This document shows positions 29,684-41,073 of a DNA stretch of 64,000 nt, piece by piece. This DNA comes from Nansenia antarctica (lineage: Eukaryota > Chordata > Actinopteri > Argentiniformes > Microstomatidae). The stretch's first letter is position 1. Every line of letters starts with the position of its first letter. The position numbers and the translations under genes are program-made. The DNA is taken from positions 64,032,729 through 64,096,728 of the forward strand of contig OZ022341.1 in assembly GCA_963989245.1 (NCBI GenBank), given 5' to 3'. The notes below the pieces were generated by a model. It did no database searches and was not told where the DNA came from. It saw only the letters and a list, made by a program, of their open reading frames with translations.

Positions 29684-30129
29684 ATAATAATAATAATAAT
29701 TCGAGATTCATGATTTTTTATTGCCAAAAGTTTATTACATCCCATTACAAGTACAAGAGAGTAAAATTCATGGCAATGGAAAACATTTGGCAAGATACAA
29801 TTGAGCAATACAATAATAGAATGGTCAAAAATTATAATGTTGTCCGTGTGCACATGCATTTATCATTTGGGGGCCCCCGGATGCCCCGTGTGCCTGGTCT
29901 GTTCCGCCGCCGGGGCACCTGCTTGGCCGTCCTTGTGCGGGGCCTTTTATGGTCTGTGCTTGCTTGGCTGGGCCGGGCGGGCTGGGGGGGGGGGGGTCCA
30001 CCGCTGGGTGCTGGTAGGCAAACTGGTTAGTAGTCGCTCTATGTGTAGAGGGCTGCAAGGGAATTTTCCTGGCTACATAGTGTACAGGTGTTTTACTTTT
30101 GCCTGCTTGCGGCTCTGTCAGTATGTGAA
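29684..30129. other. Unassigned sequence with a G-rich segment
   Basis: The segment 29880-30000 is GC-rich and includes a run of 12 or more G near 29985. The left part (TTTATTGCCAAAAG...) could be a LINE tail on the minus strand but this is weak. No gene was recognised. Confidence 0.4.
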
Positions 30130-30192
30130 GCGCATTGAGTTGCATCAATACAAATAATACGCTATACAAATAAAATGTGATTTGATTTGATT
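30130..30192 (+). repeat. LINE/SINE 3' tail
   Basis: CGCTATACAAATAAAATGTG followed by ATTTGATTTGATT, related to the tail at 19795. It also shares GCGCATTGAGTTGCAT with that copy. Confidence 0.6.
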
Positions 30193-30561
30193 ATAGTCCA
30201 TAAAGCATCTAGTGGGACTTCGGCGTAGTTCCTTCCCATGCCATCTGGGCATCAAAGCTGTAATAAAAAAAGAAGACAGTACATTTAAAATGATTGCCCA
30301 CTGTTACCAACACCACTTTTACGAAATAGCCTACTACTATCTTCATAAAATAGAATTGCTTATACAATGACAATGACAAATACCTGAAGTGCTGGTGACT
30401 CTCATCAAGGTGTCATCTCTCAGAACCTCTCACCTCCTCATTCTGTAACACAAATTTCAGGTCAGAGGTGTGGACTCTTCTCTAGTGTAGGTTTTCCATA
30501 GACTGTACTTGTACTGAAGTAGGCTAGTGAAATCATTTCAATTCACAGTATTATTCTACAG
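30193..30561. other. Unassigned sequence, no gene seen
   Basis: No coding, repeat or element signature was recognised between the LINE/SINE tail and the L2-like fragment. Confidence 0.4.
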
Positions 30562-31323
30562 CAAATCTACATCTCAGAGGACCTCACCTGGTCAGCCAAC
30601 ACCACAGCGGTGGTAAAGAAGGCCCAGCAGCGACTCCATTTCCTGAGAGTTCTCAAAAGAAACAGGGTGGAGGAGAAGCTGCTGGTAACCTTCTACCACT
30701 CCATCATTGAGAGTGTGCTGACATTCTCCATCACAGCATGGTACGCTGGCTGCAAAGTAGTGGACAAAAAGAGACTGCAGAGAGTGGTGAAGTCAGCGGA
30801 AAAAATAATCGGCTGTCCCCTGCCCTCCCTGGATGACGTGGCACGCTCTCGGTGCCTCTCCAGAGCAGGAATGACTCTTAAAGACCACCTCCACCCTGGT
30901 CACCACCTGTTCAGCCTGATGCGCTCTGGAGTGAGGTACAGGAGTATAAAGGCTAGAACAAACAGGCTGTCCAACAGTTTCTACGCATGGACCATCAGAA
31001 CACTGAACAATAGACATAAGACATGTTCATAAATGTTTATCTTCAGGGGGAAAAGTGCAATAGAAATGTGCAATAACTCTATTCTAAGTGCCTATTTATA
31101 CATTTATATATTTTTATAGTATTACATCAGTATCTCTTAGCTTGTTTTATAGCATTTTCGCTTTTTAATTGTCTAGTGTGTAATATCTGTGATATGTTAT
31201 ATGTGTATATGTTTGTGAATATGTGAATATGTTTTCTGTTTTTTGCACCTTCAGTAGAACCACTACAATTTCATTGTATAGGCAACTGTACAACGACAAT
31301 AAAGTCTATTCTATTCTATTCTA
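30562..31323 (+). mobile_element. L2-like LINE 3' fragment (end of RT ORF plus tail)
   Basis: The frame from about 30562 to the TAA at 31030-31032 encodes the C-terminal part of an L2/CR1-type LINE polyprotein. It has ISEDLTWSANT, VVKKAQQRLHFLR, ITAWY, KKRLQRVVKSAEKIIG and HPGHHLFSLMRSG. It is truncated at the 5' end, as LINE copies usually are, but has no stop in the remaining part. The 3' end is AATAAAGTC followed by repeated TATTC (about 31298-31323), the LINE tail. It is a retrotransposition relic with no catalytic RT motif. Confidence 0.85.
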
Positions 31324-31833
31324 TATCAATGAATTAATCATTCTTTTTGATTCCACATAACATTACCGTTCATTACAAAAGCATTTACTTTTTCTATAAT
31401 CTATTACATCTCTAACAAAGCTAGCTAGCTAGCTAACAAGCTGACACTTGTTTGGCTAGCTAGCTAACAAGCTAACACTTGTTTGGCTAGCTGGTACACA
31501 CAAACACACTAAAATGGTGCATGAAACATACTGTACAGTATGTTGCATGTTTAGTAGGTCTGCAACAAATGTATTTATTCATTATGTTTTATCTTTGACA
31601 ACCTATTTCTTCCTCCCACTGTTAGGGATTTGTATTAAAATAACTAGAAGTGATAAATCAAGTACTGTGTGTTCATTTAAATAATATGTGACTGAGGTCA
31701 GTTGAGGTCTCACAAAGCCAAATAAAAGAGAGGTTCTGCTTTTGAGCGACATGGGGGGAAGGGGCTCCTGACTGGGAGAAAGTGTTGTGGTTCAAACCGC
31801 CTGTAGATTGCTTATTTTTACCTATGTGCTAAC
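31324..31833. other. Unassigned sequence with short GCTAGCTAGC-rich repeats
   Basis: Around 31420-31500 the words GCTAGCTAGCTAACAAGCT and ACACTTGTTTGGCTAGC are repeated in tandem (two units of about 38 bp). No gene was recognised. Confidence 0.45.
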
Positions 31834-32182
31834 AACCATTTTGTACCTGCTGTTATGATATTCTATTTTCCTATACTGATTTTATACTATCATAACTAAT
31901 GATTAATGATAAGTCTATTCTTCTATACTGTATTTTAACTAGTTAATCGAATCCCAAGTCATAGGACTCTGTGGGCCTGGCAACAGTGATGTTTACACAA
32001 GCGATCCTGATAAGGGCCTACTGACCTGGCCAGGAGGGAATGTGTTTGAAGATCAATTAACTGGCCAATTAGTGCTTTATAACGTACGTAGAATACACCC
32101 AAAATAACTATCAAAATATCTGTGCATCCTAAAAACATAACTGTGTGCATATGCTTACTGGTTTCTTAAAAAATACAACAGA

Positions 32183-32223
<41 letters not shown>

Positions 32224-32791
32224 TAACGTGGCGCAAGACTAGGCTGCTCAGGATACCGTTGCCGACAGAGTGTCCGAACACTCTCACCATGACAAACGAC
32301 CGGGGGGTCAGAAGAAGAAGATAACACACAGCACACTCGCACGGACACCGAAAGAAGTTGAAAGCCACATACCGATATAAAACAGACGCTTACCATAAAA
32401 CCTACCAGAGGGACAGCCCATCCCTAAATGTTAAGGAAAATGTATAAAGACTATGCACCAAGAGGAAACGGGGCTCTTGTCTGGTGAAGCTTCTGCAGTT
32501 AACCTATTGACGACTAGCTGATACCTTGCCTGCAGAGGTGAAGCTAGATAAGACCCCTTTCCATGGAATGAAATGCTATTGCTTGCTGATGCTATTGCTT
32601 GCTGATGCTATTGTTTGCTGATGTGCTCAAATAAATATTCTCTTAAAGAACAGTTCAGTAGTGGTGCCGAATATATGAGTGGATCATTTTATCTTAGAAG
32701 TTATATCAAGGACGTCTCGTTGAGATTAAACGAACTCGCTTGTAAGTAAAGACTCAATTAACTAAATTCTGGAGAAGTTGATCGCCTTACA
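31834..32791 (+). repeat. Dispersed ~950-bp repeat, forward copy
   Basis: The segment from AACCATTTT to CGCCTTACA matches the reverse complement of 47439-49978 (less a hAT insertion there). It contains an AATAAA at about 32630, three copies of GCTATTG(C/T)TTGCTGAT (about 32576-32622) and a GT microsatellite. The TG...CA-like limits and the poly(A) signal suggest a solo LTR, but no target duplication or primer site was found. No protein is encoded. Confidence 0.65.
32184..32222. repeat. (GT)n microsatellite
   Basis: A pure GT run inside the dispersed repeat. The inverted copy has only a short ACACACAC at the matching place (about 49653). Confidence 0.95.
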
Positions 32792-33765
32792 CCACCATCT
32801 CATTAGTTTTGGAGAGGGGTGGTATAATTGTGGTGAGCAGTTTCAGTGGTTTGATATGATGCTAACAACGGGGCTATCTACCTTACTCACAAAACAACAA
32901 ATAACTGTTTGGCTATCCTAAGTAAACAACACAAAATCCTAGTAAACAACACATGTAACTCACTCAAACTTACCCAAGAACACAGCAGAAGGTCTGTCTG
33001 TAGACGACTGCTCCGTGAACTGATGTGGAGATCAATGTCTGACATTCCGTTGTCATCTGTTATCTTCAGATTCGGAGTTCGGAGTTGCCGTTCGGAGTTC
33101 CCATTATGTATAGTCCAATTACTCCAAAATGAAGGAGTTCATTAATTGCCCACTGTCGATATTTCTGCCTGCTTATGAAATTCTGTTGATAGCATTAGCG
33201 AGAGCTTCAGCATCCATTTTGTCAACAAACAACTCCACACACATGGCTCCTTACATACAGCTGGGGTGGGCGTGGCTACACACACTGCCACACTAATACG
33301 AATAATACCCGCCACCCGACTTTGCTAACTAAATGTAGGTATTTAGTGAATGTAAAACTGTTGGATATGATATCAAGTGGGTTCTTCATCGCTTCGTTTG
33401 TCGTCCTATGCCAAAAACCGGAAAACATTTTTTTTCACAACAAGACTTGTTTGACTCGATTGCGAGGTTTCACAATTGCCGAGATGGGAACCTTTTAATG
33501 AAACCCTGTCACATATGGTTACTTTCTCGGCTGAAAACATATTAAAACTTCATAAAATGACATTAGACATTACACACTTGTAGAGCCAAAATTACATCTT
33601 TTATCTGGAGGTTTAAAATGGAGGATTTAAAATCCCCGCTCCACGACCGGCCGGTGCGAAATGCATTCTGGGAGGCAGTATGCATGCTGCAGTGTAAACA
33701 GTCGGCTGGTATTGGCATACTTATTATGAAATTACTATGCAGTATGCAGTATATACTCATTGAGT
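32792..33765. other. Unassigned sequence, likely old transposon debris
   Basis: No gene was recognised. The right part has GAAATGCATTCTGGGAGGCAG and repeated AGTATGC words near 33655-33760. These match the style of the AGTATGC-rich repeats ending CATTTCGAACACAGCC at 47150-47231, so the two flanks of the hAT at 33766 may be halves of one older element. Confidence 0.4.
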
Positions 33766-34048
33766 CAGTGTTGCCAACTTGGCGACTTAACTAGTCAAAA
33801 GCGCCCAGCGACAAATCTAGCTACTTTTTCTGGTCATTTGGGGAGTATCTAACATATCCCATCACAACAATGATTTTTCACACTAAAAAAATCCCACATA
33901 TGAATATAGGGGATTTTGGCAAATATTTTTGGGCCGCTACCCACACGTTTAGCTGTGTTGCTCATTCCACGAATGCATGATCCATACAAGTTGTACCTCG
34001 TTGTAAAGGTGACTAATCAGGCTTTCCAACGATATAAAATACAATACC
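33766..34048 (+). mobile_element. Left part of a small hAT element split by the BEL array
   Basis: It starts CAGTGTTGCCAAC. The right part (46940-47143) ends GTTGGCAACGCTG, its inverted partner. Flanks CATTGAGT (33758-33765) and CATCTAGT (47144-47151) agree at six of eight positions, a decayed 8-bp target duplication. Without the BEL insertion the element would be about 490 bp and non-autonomous. Confidence 0.65.
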
Positions 34049-35136
34049 TGTTATGAAGGCCCACAATTTAGAGCCAGTTAGTTTCCCCAAATCAGCCCTA
34101 TTTTGCCCCTGTTATTTCCTTAATTATTTTCCATACTATTCATGTACGTTTTCATGAAGGTGTATGTATTGTTATTGTAATTGTATAAGTTCTGTCTTAG
34201 ATTTGTTCAGTATTGTGCAAGCGCCAGATTAGTGGGCGTGGTTTTGATTGGCGTACGTGACTTGATGTATGTCCGGTTGGTATATATAGCGACGGAAGTG
34301 ATCTGCGCGTTAGAGTGACGAGAGTGAGAAGGAGAAGGAGAAGGAGCCCGAGGTGGAGATAGAGTACATCACAGAGGAACCAGAGATCTTCGACCCCAAC
34401 TTCATCTTCTTCAAGAGGATCTTCGAGGCCTTCAAGCTGACAGACGACGTGAAGAAGAGTTCGGAGTTTTAGTGAGTTAACAGCGCTAGCCCAGTTTAGC
34501 TGTGTCACCGTTAGCCAGCCTTGCTAGCCGCCGGCTGCTAACGTTGGCGCATAGCGAGACCCAAGCCGGACAGAGCCGTCGCCTCCGAGGGGGATTGCGA
34601 CCGACCGCTGACACCACCGGAGCTGACCGTGGACCACCGGACCTGAGCCATTCACACCTCGTCGTTTGCTACGAAGACGGCCCTTTCCCTTCAAATTGCA
34701 ACGTCACTCCCCCCCCTTGTCTGCGGCCTTCCTCGAGTCACATGCGAGCTCCAACCAGGCCTCAACGCGCTCATTTCAGTCCGGGACTCTAAGCCTTTTC
34801 AGGCCAGGTACTGTGTGTGAGTGAGTGAGTGAGTGTGTGTGTGGCCGGCGGGGAGGGAGTAGATTGGGATGTATATATAATTTGTATAAATAAATGTGTT
34901 TGTTTTATATTTGATACATTGCTGTGTGTTTAGTTGTCTGTATTGTTTAGTTTAACAGCAAATCTAGTATTGGGTTTAAGTATTGTCTTATAGTATATAT
35001 AACTGTGATATGCTAGTCTAAAGGGTTGCTGGCGCCCCCTGCCTCTATCCTCCTACACTGCCGATTTAGCTCAGAGTTAGTTAGATAACCAGCCCTTCCT
35101 AAAATCCTACAGTCCTTTAGCTACTCCCTGGTTACA
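34049..35136 (+). repeat. BEL array LTR a
   Basis: TGTTATGAAGG to GGTTACA, with the SF3B2 fragment at 34314-34457 and a TATATATA site at about 34281. It differs from LTRs b and c at a few bases (for example GTGATCTGCGCG versus GTGGTCTGTGCG). Confidence 0.93.
34314..34457 (+). other. sf3b2: SF3B2 fragment in BEL LTR a
   Basis: Same captured segment as 21450-21587 but with one extra GAGAAG unit (two codons), so the frame is kept. Equivalent copies lie at 28823-28960, 40213-40356 and 46112-46255. Confidence 0.85.
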
Positions 35137-35174
35137 ATTGGTCCTTCGAGCCGGATAGGTTGTGTAGTGATAGC

Positions 35175-38100
35175 ATGGCTGAGCGCAGCCAACCAGACAA
35201 GACAGTTACCCCCCCTTCTCCGCCCCCTGAGCCAGAGCCACGACCACAGAGAGTCCCGCGGGTGGCTAGCACTGAGACAGCCATCAAAGAGCACCAGCCT
35301 GAGGATGAGATGGCAGAACAGCAGGGTTTTGCCGTAGAAACGGAAGAGCAGGAAGGAGAGGCCCGGTCTGACAGCGCCTGCGGGCGGAAGAGGGAGGGCC
35401 TCAGCCTTAACGATCTGCCTCCCAGTACGGCGCGCTCGAGACCTAGCTCCTGCCGTTCAGTGGCTTCCTCCCGGTCCAGGGTTTCCGTGGGCAGTTCTGC
35501 CTCTGGGGCGGATAGCATGCACTCCAGAGGGAGTAGTGCCGCGCTGTTAGAATGTATGCGCCAACAGGCCGAGATGGCGTTAGAGCGGGAACGCCTCCAG
35601 TTCGAGCGTGAACGCCTCCAGATGGAAGGAGCGGAACGTGCGGCGGAGAGACAGTGCCAGGAGGCGTTAGAGAGGGAACGTGCGGCGGAGAGACAGCGCC
35701 AGGAGGCGTTAGAGAGGGAACGCATCCAGTTCGAGCGCGAGCGCCTCCAGATGGAGGGGGCGGAACGCGCGGCGGAGAGGCAGCGCCAGGAGGCGCTAGA
35801 ACGTGAACGCCTCCAGATGGAGCGCGACCGCCTCCAGATGGAGAGAGAGCAACTGCACGCGGAGAAGATGGAGGAAGTGATGCAGACCATGCGCGACGTG
35901 TGCATCAGCAGAGCTCCGTCGGCCCGTAGCTCCAGAGCATCATCCGCACGGCCCTCTCGAGTGCCATCTCCTGAACCCCCCGCCGATGGCTCCATGACCC
36001 CCGCCATGACTGTCCAACTACAGGCCCAGCTGACCACCTTGAAGGAAGAGGACCAGGGACCCGACCGCTACGCGGCCCAGAGGGAGCCAGCGTCGCTGCC
36101 CGGGAGGGGAGCCATTCCCCAAGAGCGTAGCACACCCCTAGGTCCTCCAGTGAACCAAAAGGCATGCAGGCCGGACACCCAGACCGTCACTCCAGCCCCG
36201 ATCATCCACTACAGGATGTTTCCCCAGGTGGAGGGACCCAAGTTCCCCTTCTTCAAGGACGAGGACAGGAGCCAGTATGTGGAACTACGCATCTGCCTAG
36301 ACACGCTCTTGGACGACTCCTGCTCAGAGTCCTACAAATATGCGATTCTCCTTCAGCATGTGAGGAACCCCAGAGCCCACAACATGGTTCTGGCCCATGC
36401 CTCCGCACCGACACCTTACACCAGAGCGCTCGCCGACTTGGATGCCCGCTACGGTCGTCCCTGGAACCACGCCCTTGCTGAACTGCAAGCCCTCGAACAG
36501 CAGGCCCCCATCAAGGATGAACGGGCGCTGGATGACTTCGCGCTCCGCGTGCACACCTTGGTTGGAATGCTGAAGACGCAGGGCCCAGCTGGCGCCAGCG
36601 AGATCAACAGCACCTCCAACGTAGAGCGGCTGCTCCGCAAGATCCCACGCTTCCGGCAGGAGAGGTTCCGGCGACAGCAGCGCGTTCGTAACCCCGGGAA
36701 GTTGGGTCTGAGCATGGCTGCCTTCGCGGAGTTCCTACTGGAGGAAGTGCATGACACCAACGTAGACGCCATGGGTTACGCTGAGCCGAAGAAGGAGAGG
36801 GAGAAGGGAGACCGCTGGGACAGGCCGAGCTCGAACAGAGGACGCCCAGTAGGAGTGCTGCACACGGAGGAGGAGCCTCGGAGAGAGAGGAAAGCCCGAC
36901 CTGAGGGAAAGGATTCCTCTCAACCCCCTCAAAAGGGACGGAGAGGTCCACCGCCATGTCCGTACTGCACCAGCGAGCACTGGTTCAATGAGTGCAGTGA
37001 CTTCAACAACCTGAGTACCGAGGCCAAGCAGAGGTGGCTCGAGGAGAACAAGAGGTGCTGGAACTGTGGGCGCGACCATCTGGCTAAGAACTGCACCTTG
37101 AGGAGAAAGTGCAACCGCTGTGAGGAGGTCCACCTCAACATCCTACACGAGGTCTCCCTCGCCAGGTCCACGGAGGGCACCAGAAGCCCTAGGTCCGGTA
37201 GCGCACCGGAAGAGGAAACACCTGTCTACTATCTAGACCCAACCCAGAGCAGCGGCTCCAAGGTCCTACTGAAGGTGGTGAAGGTCCGACTTCACCACAA
37301 CAACGCTGTGTACGACACGTACGCCGTTCTAGACGACGGGTCGGAACGGACCATCCTTCTCCAGGAGGCAGTGCGCCAGTTGGGGCTCCAAGGGACTGAG
37401 GAGAAGCTGACTCTGCGCACGATACGTCGCGACCTTAAAGAGGTCACCGGGGCGAGAATCAACTTCTCTATCTCCCCGGCGGGGCGGCCGTCGGACAGAT
37501 ATCGGCTTCAGAATGTCTTCACCGCAGACCAGCTAGCGCTCTCCCGCTACGACTACCCCCTGGAGCGATTACGCGCAAGATATTCCCACCTACGGCGAGT
37601 AGACCTACATCCGATAGAAGGAGCGGAGCCAACCCTTCTCATCGGCTCGGACAACGCTGCACTGATCGTGTCGCTCCGTCCTCCGCTGAGAGGACCACGA
37701 GGCTGCCCGATGGCTGTTAAGACTGCGCTTGGGTGGGCCCTCCAAGGCGCTACCGAGTGGAGAGATAGAGACGGGAGAGCTACGTCATCCCTCCATGTCC
37801 GAACCGAAGAAGTGCAGACCATCAACTGCCTTCACACCAGTGTGGACTCCATGAATGCGGCGCTACTAGACAACGTCCAGAAGCTGTGGACGCTAGACGT
37901 TGCGCCCTACAAGAATGAGAAGCTCTACGTACGGTCAAAGGAGGACGTCTACGCCATAGACCTCCTTAAAGCAAAGACAGTGCGTATCGAAGTCCAGGGC
38001 GTGAAGAGATACGTCACACCACTACTCCGAAGAGAACCCATGCCAGAGTTTCGAGTATCCCCTCGAACCGTCCTACAGTGTCTGACCAGCACTGAGAAGC

Positions 38101-39920
38101 GTATGAGGAAGGACGAGGTCCTTGCTGCTTCTTACAGAACGGAGATGAAGAAACTGACGGAGTCCGGTCTGGTGAAGAAGCTTGAGCCAGCCGAGGCGAA
38201 CCAGAGTGCCGAGTCTTGGTACCTCCCGCACCACAATGTTCACCACAACGGGAAGAACCGAGTGGTCTTCAACTGTAGCTACCAGGTGGGGAAGCTCAAC
38301 CTCAACCACTATCTTCTCCCTGGTCCAACCTTGACCCCAGCCCTCTTGGGAGTTCTGGTGCGATTCCGTCAGCAGCCGATCGCAGTCAGTGGTGACATTA
38401 AGCGAATGTTTCACCAGGTCAGGATGTTGGAGGAAGACAAGCCATTCATGAGGTTTCTCTGGAGAGAGGACCCGAGCGACCCCGACCCCTCTATCTACCA
38501 GTGGGAGGTGCTACCCTTCGGGACAACCTGCAGCCCCTGTTGCGCCACCTATGCGCTACAGACTCACGCCGCGCAGGAGACGGCACCTCCTGGAGTGTTT
38601 GACGCCGTCCATAAGAGCTTTTACGTGGACAACTGCCTCCACAGTTCGAAGACAGCCACGGAAGCCCGCCAGCTAGTCCAGGACCTGCGTGCTCATCTCC
38701 CGGAGGGTGGATTTGAGATCTGCCAGTGGGCCAGCAACGACCCGCAAGTCATCAGAGACCTCCCGGAGGAGGCCACCTCGACCAGCAGCGAGGCTTGGGT
38801 CTCTCACTCACCAGATGATGCTCAGGAGATGACGCTCGGACTTATCTGGCAGTTCCAGACCGACACTCTACGCTATCGCAATAAGCCTGCCAAGCCCCAA
38901 CGCGTCACGATGAGAACGATATACAGCACTCTAGCGAGCCAGTACGACCCACTGGGATATATCGCTCCCTTCACGACGATGGCCAAGGTGCTTGTCCGGG
39001 AGCTGTGGGCCCAAGAACGAGGATGGGACGATCCTCTGCCTCGTCACCTAGAAGAGAAGTGGAAGGCCTGGGAGCAGGAACTTCCCACTCTCCAGCTCAC
39101 AAGCGACAGCTTCCTCATGTCCTTCAAGAGGTTCACCTCCAGGCGAGGGACCCCTAAGACCCTCCGGTCGGACAGAGGCACCAACTTCGTCGGTGGTGAG
39201 GCCGAGCTGAGGGCGAGCTACGCTGCGATGACTGAGGAGGCCCGTGACAGACTCGCCTCCCAGCAAGTGAGGTTTGAGTTCAACCCCCCAAATGCTCCAC
39301 ACTTCGGGGGAGCCTGGGAGCGGGAGATTCGCTCAGTAAAGAACGTCCTACGTACCATTCTCGGACAGAAGGTGCCTACCGATGAGGTGCTCGAGACTGT
39401 ACTAGCAGAGATTGAGGGCATCTTGAACTCCCGGCCCCTAGGCTATACCTCCAGTGATGTAGCAGATCTGGATCCCATTACGCCCAACTTCTTGCTGATG
39501 GGGCGGCGAGACTCTGCACTGCCTCAGGTAGTCTACGACCCTGCAGAGCTCACCGGAAGAAGATGGTGGAGGCACAGCCAGGTGCTCGCGGACCAGTTTT
39601 GGAGGCAGTTCATACTGCACTACCTGCCGACCCTGCAAGTCAGGCAGAAGTGGACGAGGGAGAGAGACAACTTGTCCGAAGGTGCCGTGGTACTGGTGAT
39701 CGACCAGTCCCTTCCACGCGCCGCCTGGCAGACAGGCAGAGTGACCAAGGTCCTGCCGGGTCCGGATGGAAGGGTGCGGACGGCCATCGTGGACGTTGGT
39801 GGTCGCACTTACACCCGACCTGTGGCACGCCTGATTGAGCTCCCTCAAATTACAAAGGACACTATCACCTCATACCTCACGCTGCTAGAGCAGCCTAGCC
39901 AGTGTGCCTTCCATAGTTAA
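35175..39920 (+). CDS. gag-pol: BEL Gag-Pol, internally deleted (array copy 1)
   Basis: A 1581-codon open frame from the ATG at 35175. Compared with the full-length protein at 22351-28530 it lacks 40 residues near the N-terminus (120 bp lost between two CGCGG words) and 434 residues joining ELPTLQ directly to LTSDSF at 39095/39096. The large loss removes RNase H, the integrase zinc module and the first catalytic Asp of integrase. Gag, protease and RT (YVDN) remain, as does the second half of integrase with DUF5641. It is probably non-autonomous: it may make particles and RT but lacks a complete integrase. It differs from array copy 2 at a few codons, for example KPFMRF versus KPLMRF. Confidence 0.92.
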   Translation: MAERSQPDKTVTPPSPPPEPEPRPQRVPRVASTETAIKEHQPEDEMAEQQGFAVETEEQEGEARSDSACGRKREGLSLNDLPPSTARSRPSSCRSVASSRSRVSVGSSASGADSMHSRGSSAALLECMRQQAEMALERERLQFERERLQMEGAERAAERQCQEALERERAAERQRQEALERERIQFERERLQMEGAERAAERQRQEALERERLQMERDRLQMEREQLHAEKMEEVMQTMRDVCISRAPSARSSRASSARPSRVPSPEPPADGSMTPAMTVQLQAQLTTLKEEDQGPDRYAAQREPASLPGRGAIPQERSTPLGPPVNQKACRPDTQTVTPAPIIHYRMFPQVEGPKFPFFKDEDRSQYVELRICLDTLLDDSCSESYKYAILLQHVRNPRAHNMVLAHASAPTPYTRALADLDARYGRPWNHALAELQALEQQAPIKDERALDDFALRVHTLVGMLKTQGPAGASEINSTSNVERLLRKIPRFRQERFRRQQRVRNPGKLGLSMAAFAEFLLEEVHDTNVDAMGYAEPKKEREKGDRWDRPSSNRGRPVGVLHTEEEPRRERKARPEGKDSSQPPQKGRRGPPPCPYCTSEHWFNECSDFNNLSTEAKQRWLEENKRCWNCGRDHLAKNCTLRRKCNRCEEVHLNILHEVSLARSTEGTRSPRSGSAPEEETPVYYLDPTQSSGSKVLLKVVKVRLHHNNAVYDTYAVLDDGSERTILLQEAVRQLGLQGTEEKLTLRTIRRDLKEVTGARINFSISPAGRPSDRYRLQNVFTADQLALSRYDYPLERLRARYSHLRRVDLHPIEGAEPTLLIGSDNAALIVSLRPPLRGPRGCPMAVKTALGWALQGATEWRDRDGRATSSLHVRTEEVQTINCLHTSVDSMNAALLDNVQKLWTLDVAPYKNEKLYVRSKEDVYAIDLLKAKTVRIEVQGVKRYVTPLLRREPMPEFRVSPRTVLQCLTSTEKRMRKDEVLAASYRTEMKKLTESGLVKKLEPAEANQSAESWYLPHHNVHHNGKNRVVFNCSYQVGKLNLNHYLLPGPTLTPALLGVLVRFRQQPIAVSGDIKRMFHQVRMLEEDKPFMRFLWREDPSDPDPSIYQWEVLPFGTTCSPCCATYALQTHAAQETAPPGVFDAVHKSFYVDNCLHSSKTATEARQLVQDLRAHLPEGGFEICQWASNDPQVIRDLPEEATSTSSEAWVSHSPDDAQEMTLGLIWQFQTDTLRYRNKPAKPQRVTMRTIYSTLASQYDPLGYIAPFTTMAKVLVRELWAQERGWDDPLPRHLEEKWKAWEQELPTLQLTSDSFLMSFKRFTSRRGTPKTLRSDRGTNFVGGEAELRASYAAMTEEARDRLASQQVRFEFNPPNAPHFGGAWEREIRSVKNVLRTILGQKVPTDEVLETVLAEIEGILNSRPLGYTSSDVADLDPITPNFLLMGRRDSALPQVVYDPAELTGRRWWRHSQVLADQFWRQFILHYLPTLQVRQKWTRERDNLSEGAVVLVIDQSLPRAAWQTGRVTKVLPGPDGRVRTAIVDVGGRTYTRPVARLIELPQITKDTITSYLTLLEQPSQCAFHS

Positions 39921-39947
39921 ATGAAACCGAGGGTTTCATGGGGCGGC

Positions 39948-41035
39948 TGTTATGAAGGCCCACAATTTAGAGCCAGTTAGTTTCCCCAAATCAGCCCTAT
40001 TTTGCCCCTGTTATTTCCTTAATTATTTTCCATACTATTCATGTACGTTTTCATGAAGGTGTATGTATTGTTATTGTAATTGTATAAGTTCTGTCTTAGA
40101 TTTGTTCAGTATTGTGCAAGCGCCAGATTAGTGGGCGTGGTTTTGATTGGCGTACGTGACTTGATGTATGTCCGGTTGGTATATATAGCGACGGAAGTGG
40201 TCTGTGCGTTAGAGTGACGAGAGTGAGAAGGAGAAGGAGAAGGAGCCCGAGGTGGAGATAGAGTACATCACAGAGGAACCAGAGATCTTCGACCCCAACT
40301 TCATCTTCTTCAAGAGGATCTTCGAGGCCTTCAAGCTGACAGACGACGTGAAGAAGAGTTCTGAGTTTTAGTGAGTTAACAGCGCTAGCCCAGTTTAGCT
40401 GTGTCACCGTTAGCCAGCCTTGCTAGCCGCCGGCTGCTAACGTTGGCGCATAGCGAGACCCAAGCCGGACAGAGCCGTCGCCTCCGAGGGGGATTGCGAC
40501 CGACCGCTGACACCACCGGAGCTGACCGTGGACCACCGGACCTGAGCCATTCACACCTCGTCGTTTGCTACGAAGACGGCCCTTTCCCTTCAAATTGCAA
40601 CGTCACTCCCCCCCCTTGTCTGCGGCCTTCCTCGAGTCACATGCGAGCTCCAACCAGGCCTCAACGCGCTCATTTCAGTCCGGGACTCTAAGCCTTTTCA
40701 GGCCAGGTACTGTGTGTGAGTGAGTGAGTGAGTGTGTGTGTGGCCGGCGGGGAGGGAGTAGATTGGGATGTATATATAATTTGTATAAATAAATGTGTTT
40801 GTTTTATATTTGATACATTGCTGTGTGTTTAGTTGTCTGTATTGTTTAGTTTAACAGCAAATCTAGTATTGGGTTTAAGTATTGTCTTATAGTATATATA
40901 ACTGTGATATGCTAGTCTAAAGGGTTGCTGGCGCCCCCTGCCTCTATCCTCCTACACTGCCGATTTAGCTCAGAGTTAGTTAGATAACCAGCCCTTCCTA
41001 AAATCCTACAGTCCTTTAGCTACTCCCTGGTTACA
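39948..41035 (+). repeat. BEL array LTR b (shared)
   Basis: Serves as the 3' LTR of the first and 5' LTR of the second internal region. SF3B2 fragment at 40213-40356. Appears identical to LTR c. A primer-binding site follows at 41038. Confidence 0.93.
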
Positions 41036-41073
41036 ATTGGTCCTTCGAGCCGGATAGGTTGTGTAGTGATAGC

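Noticed and set aside
31834..32791. Calling the dispersed repeat a solo LTR
   Set aside because: It has AATAAA and TG...CA-like limits, but homology between copies extends past the TG end and no target duplication flanks either copy, so it was left as an unclassified repeat.
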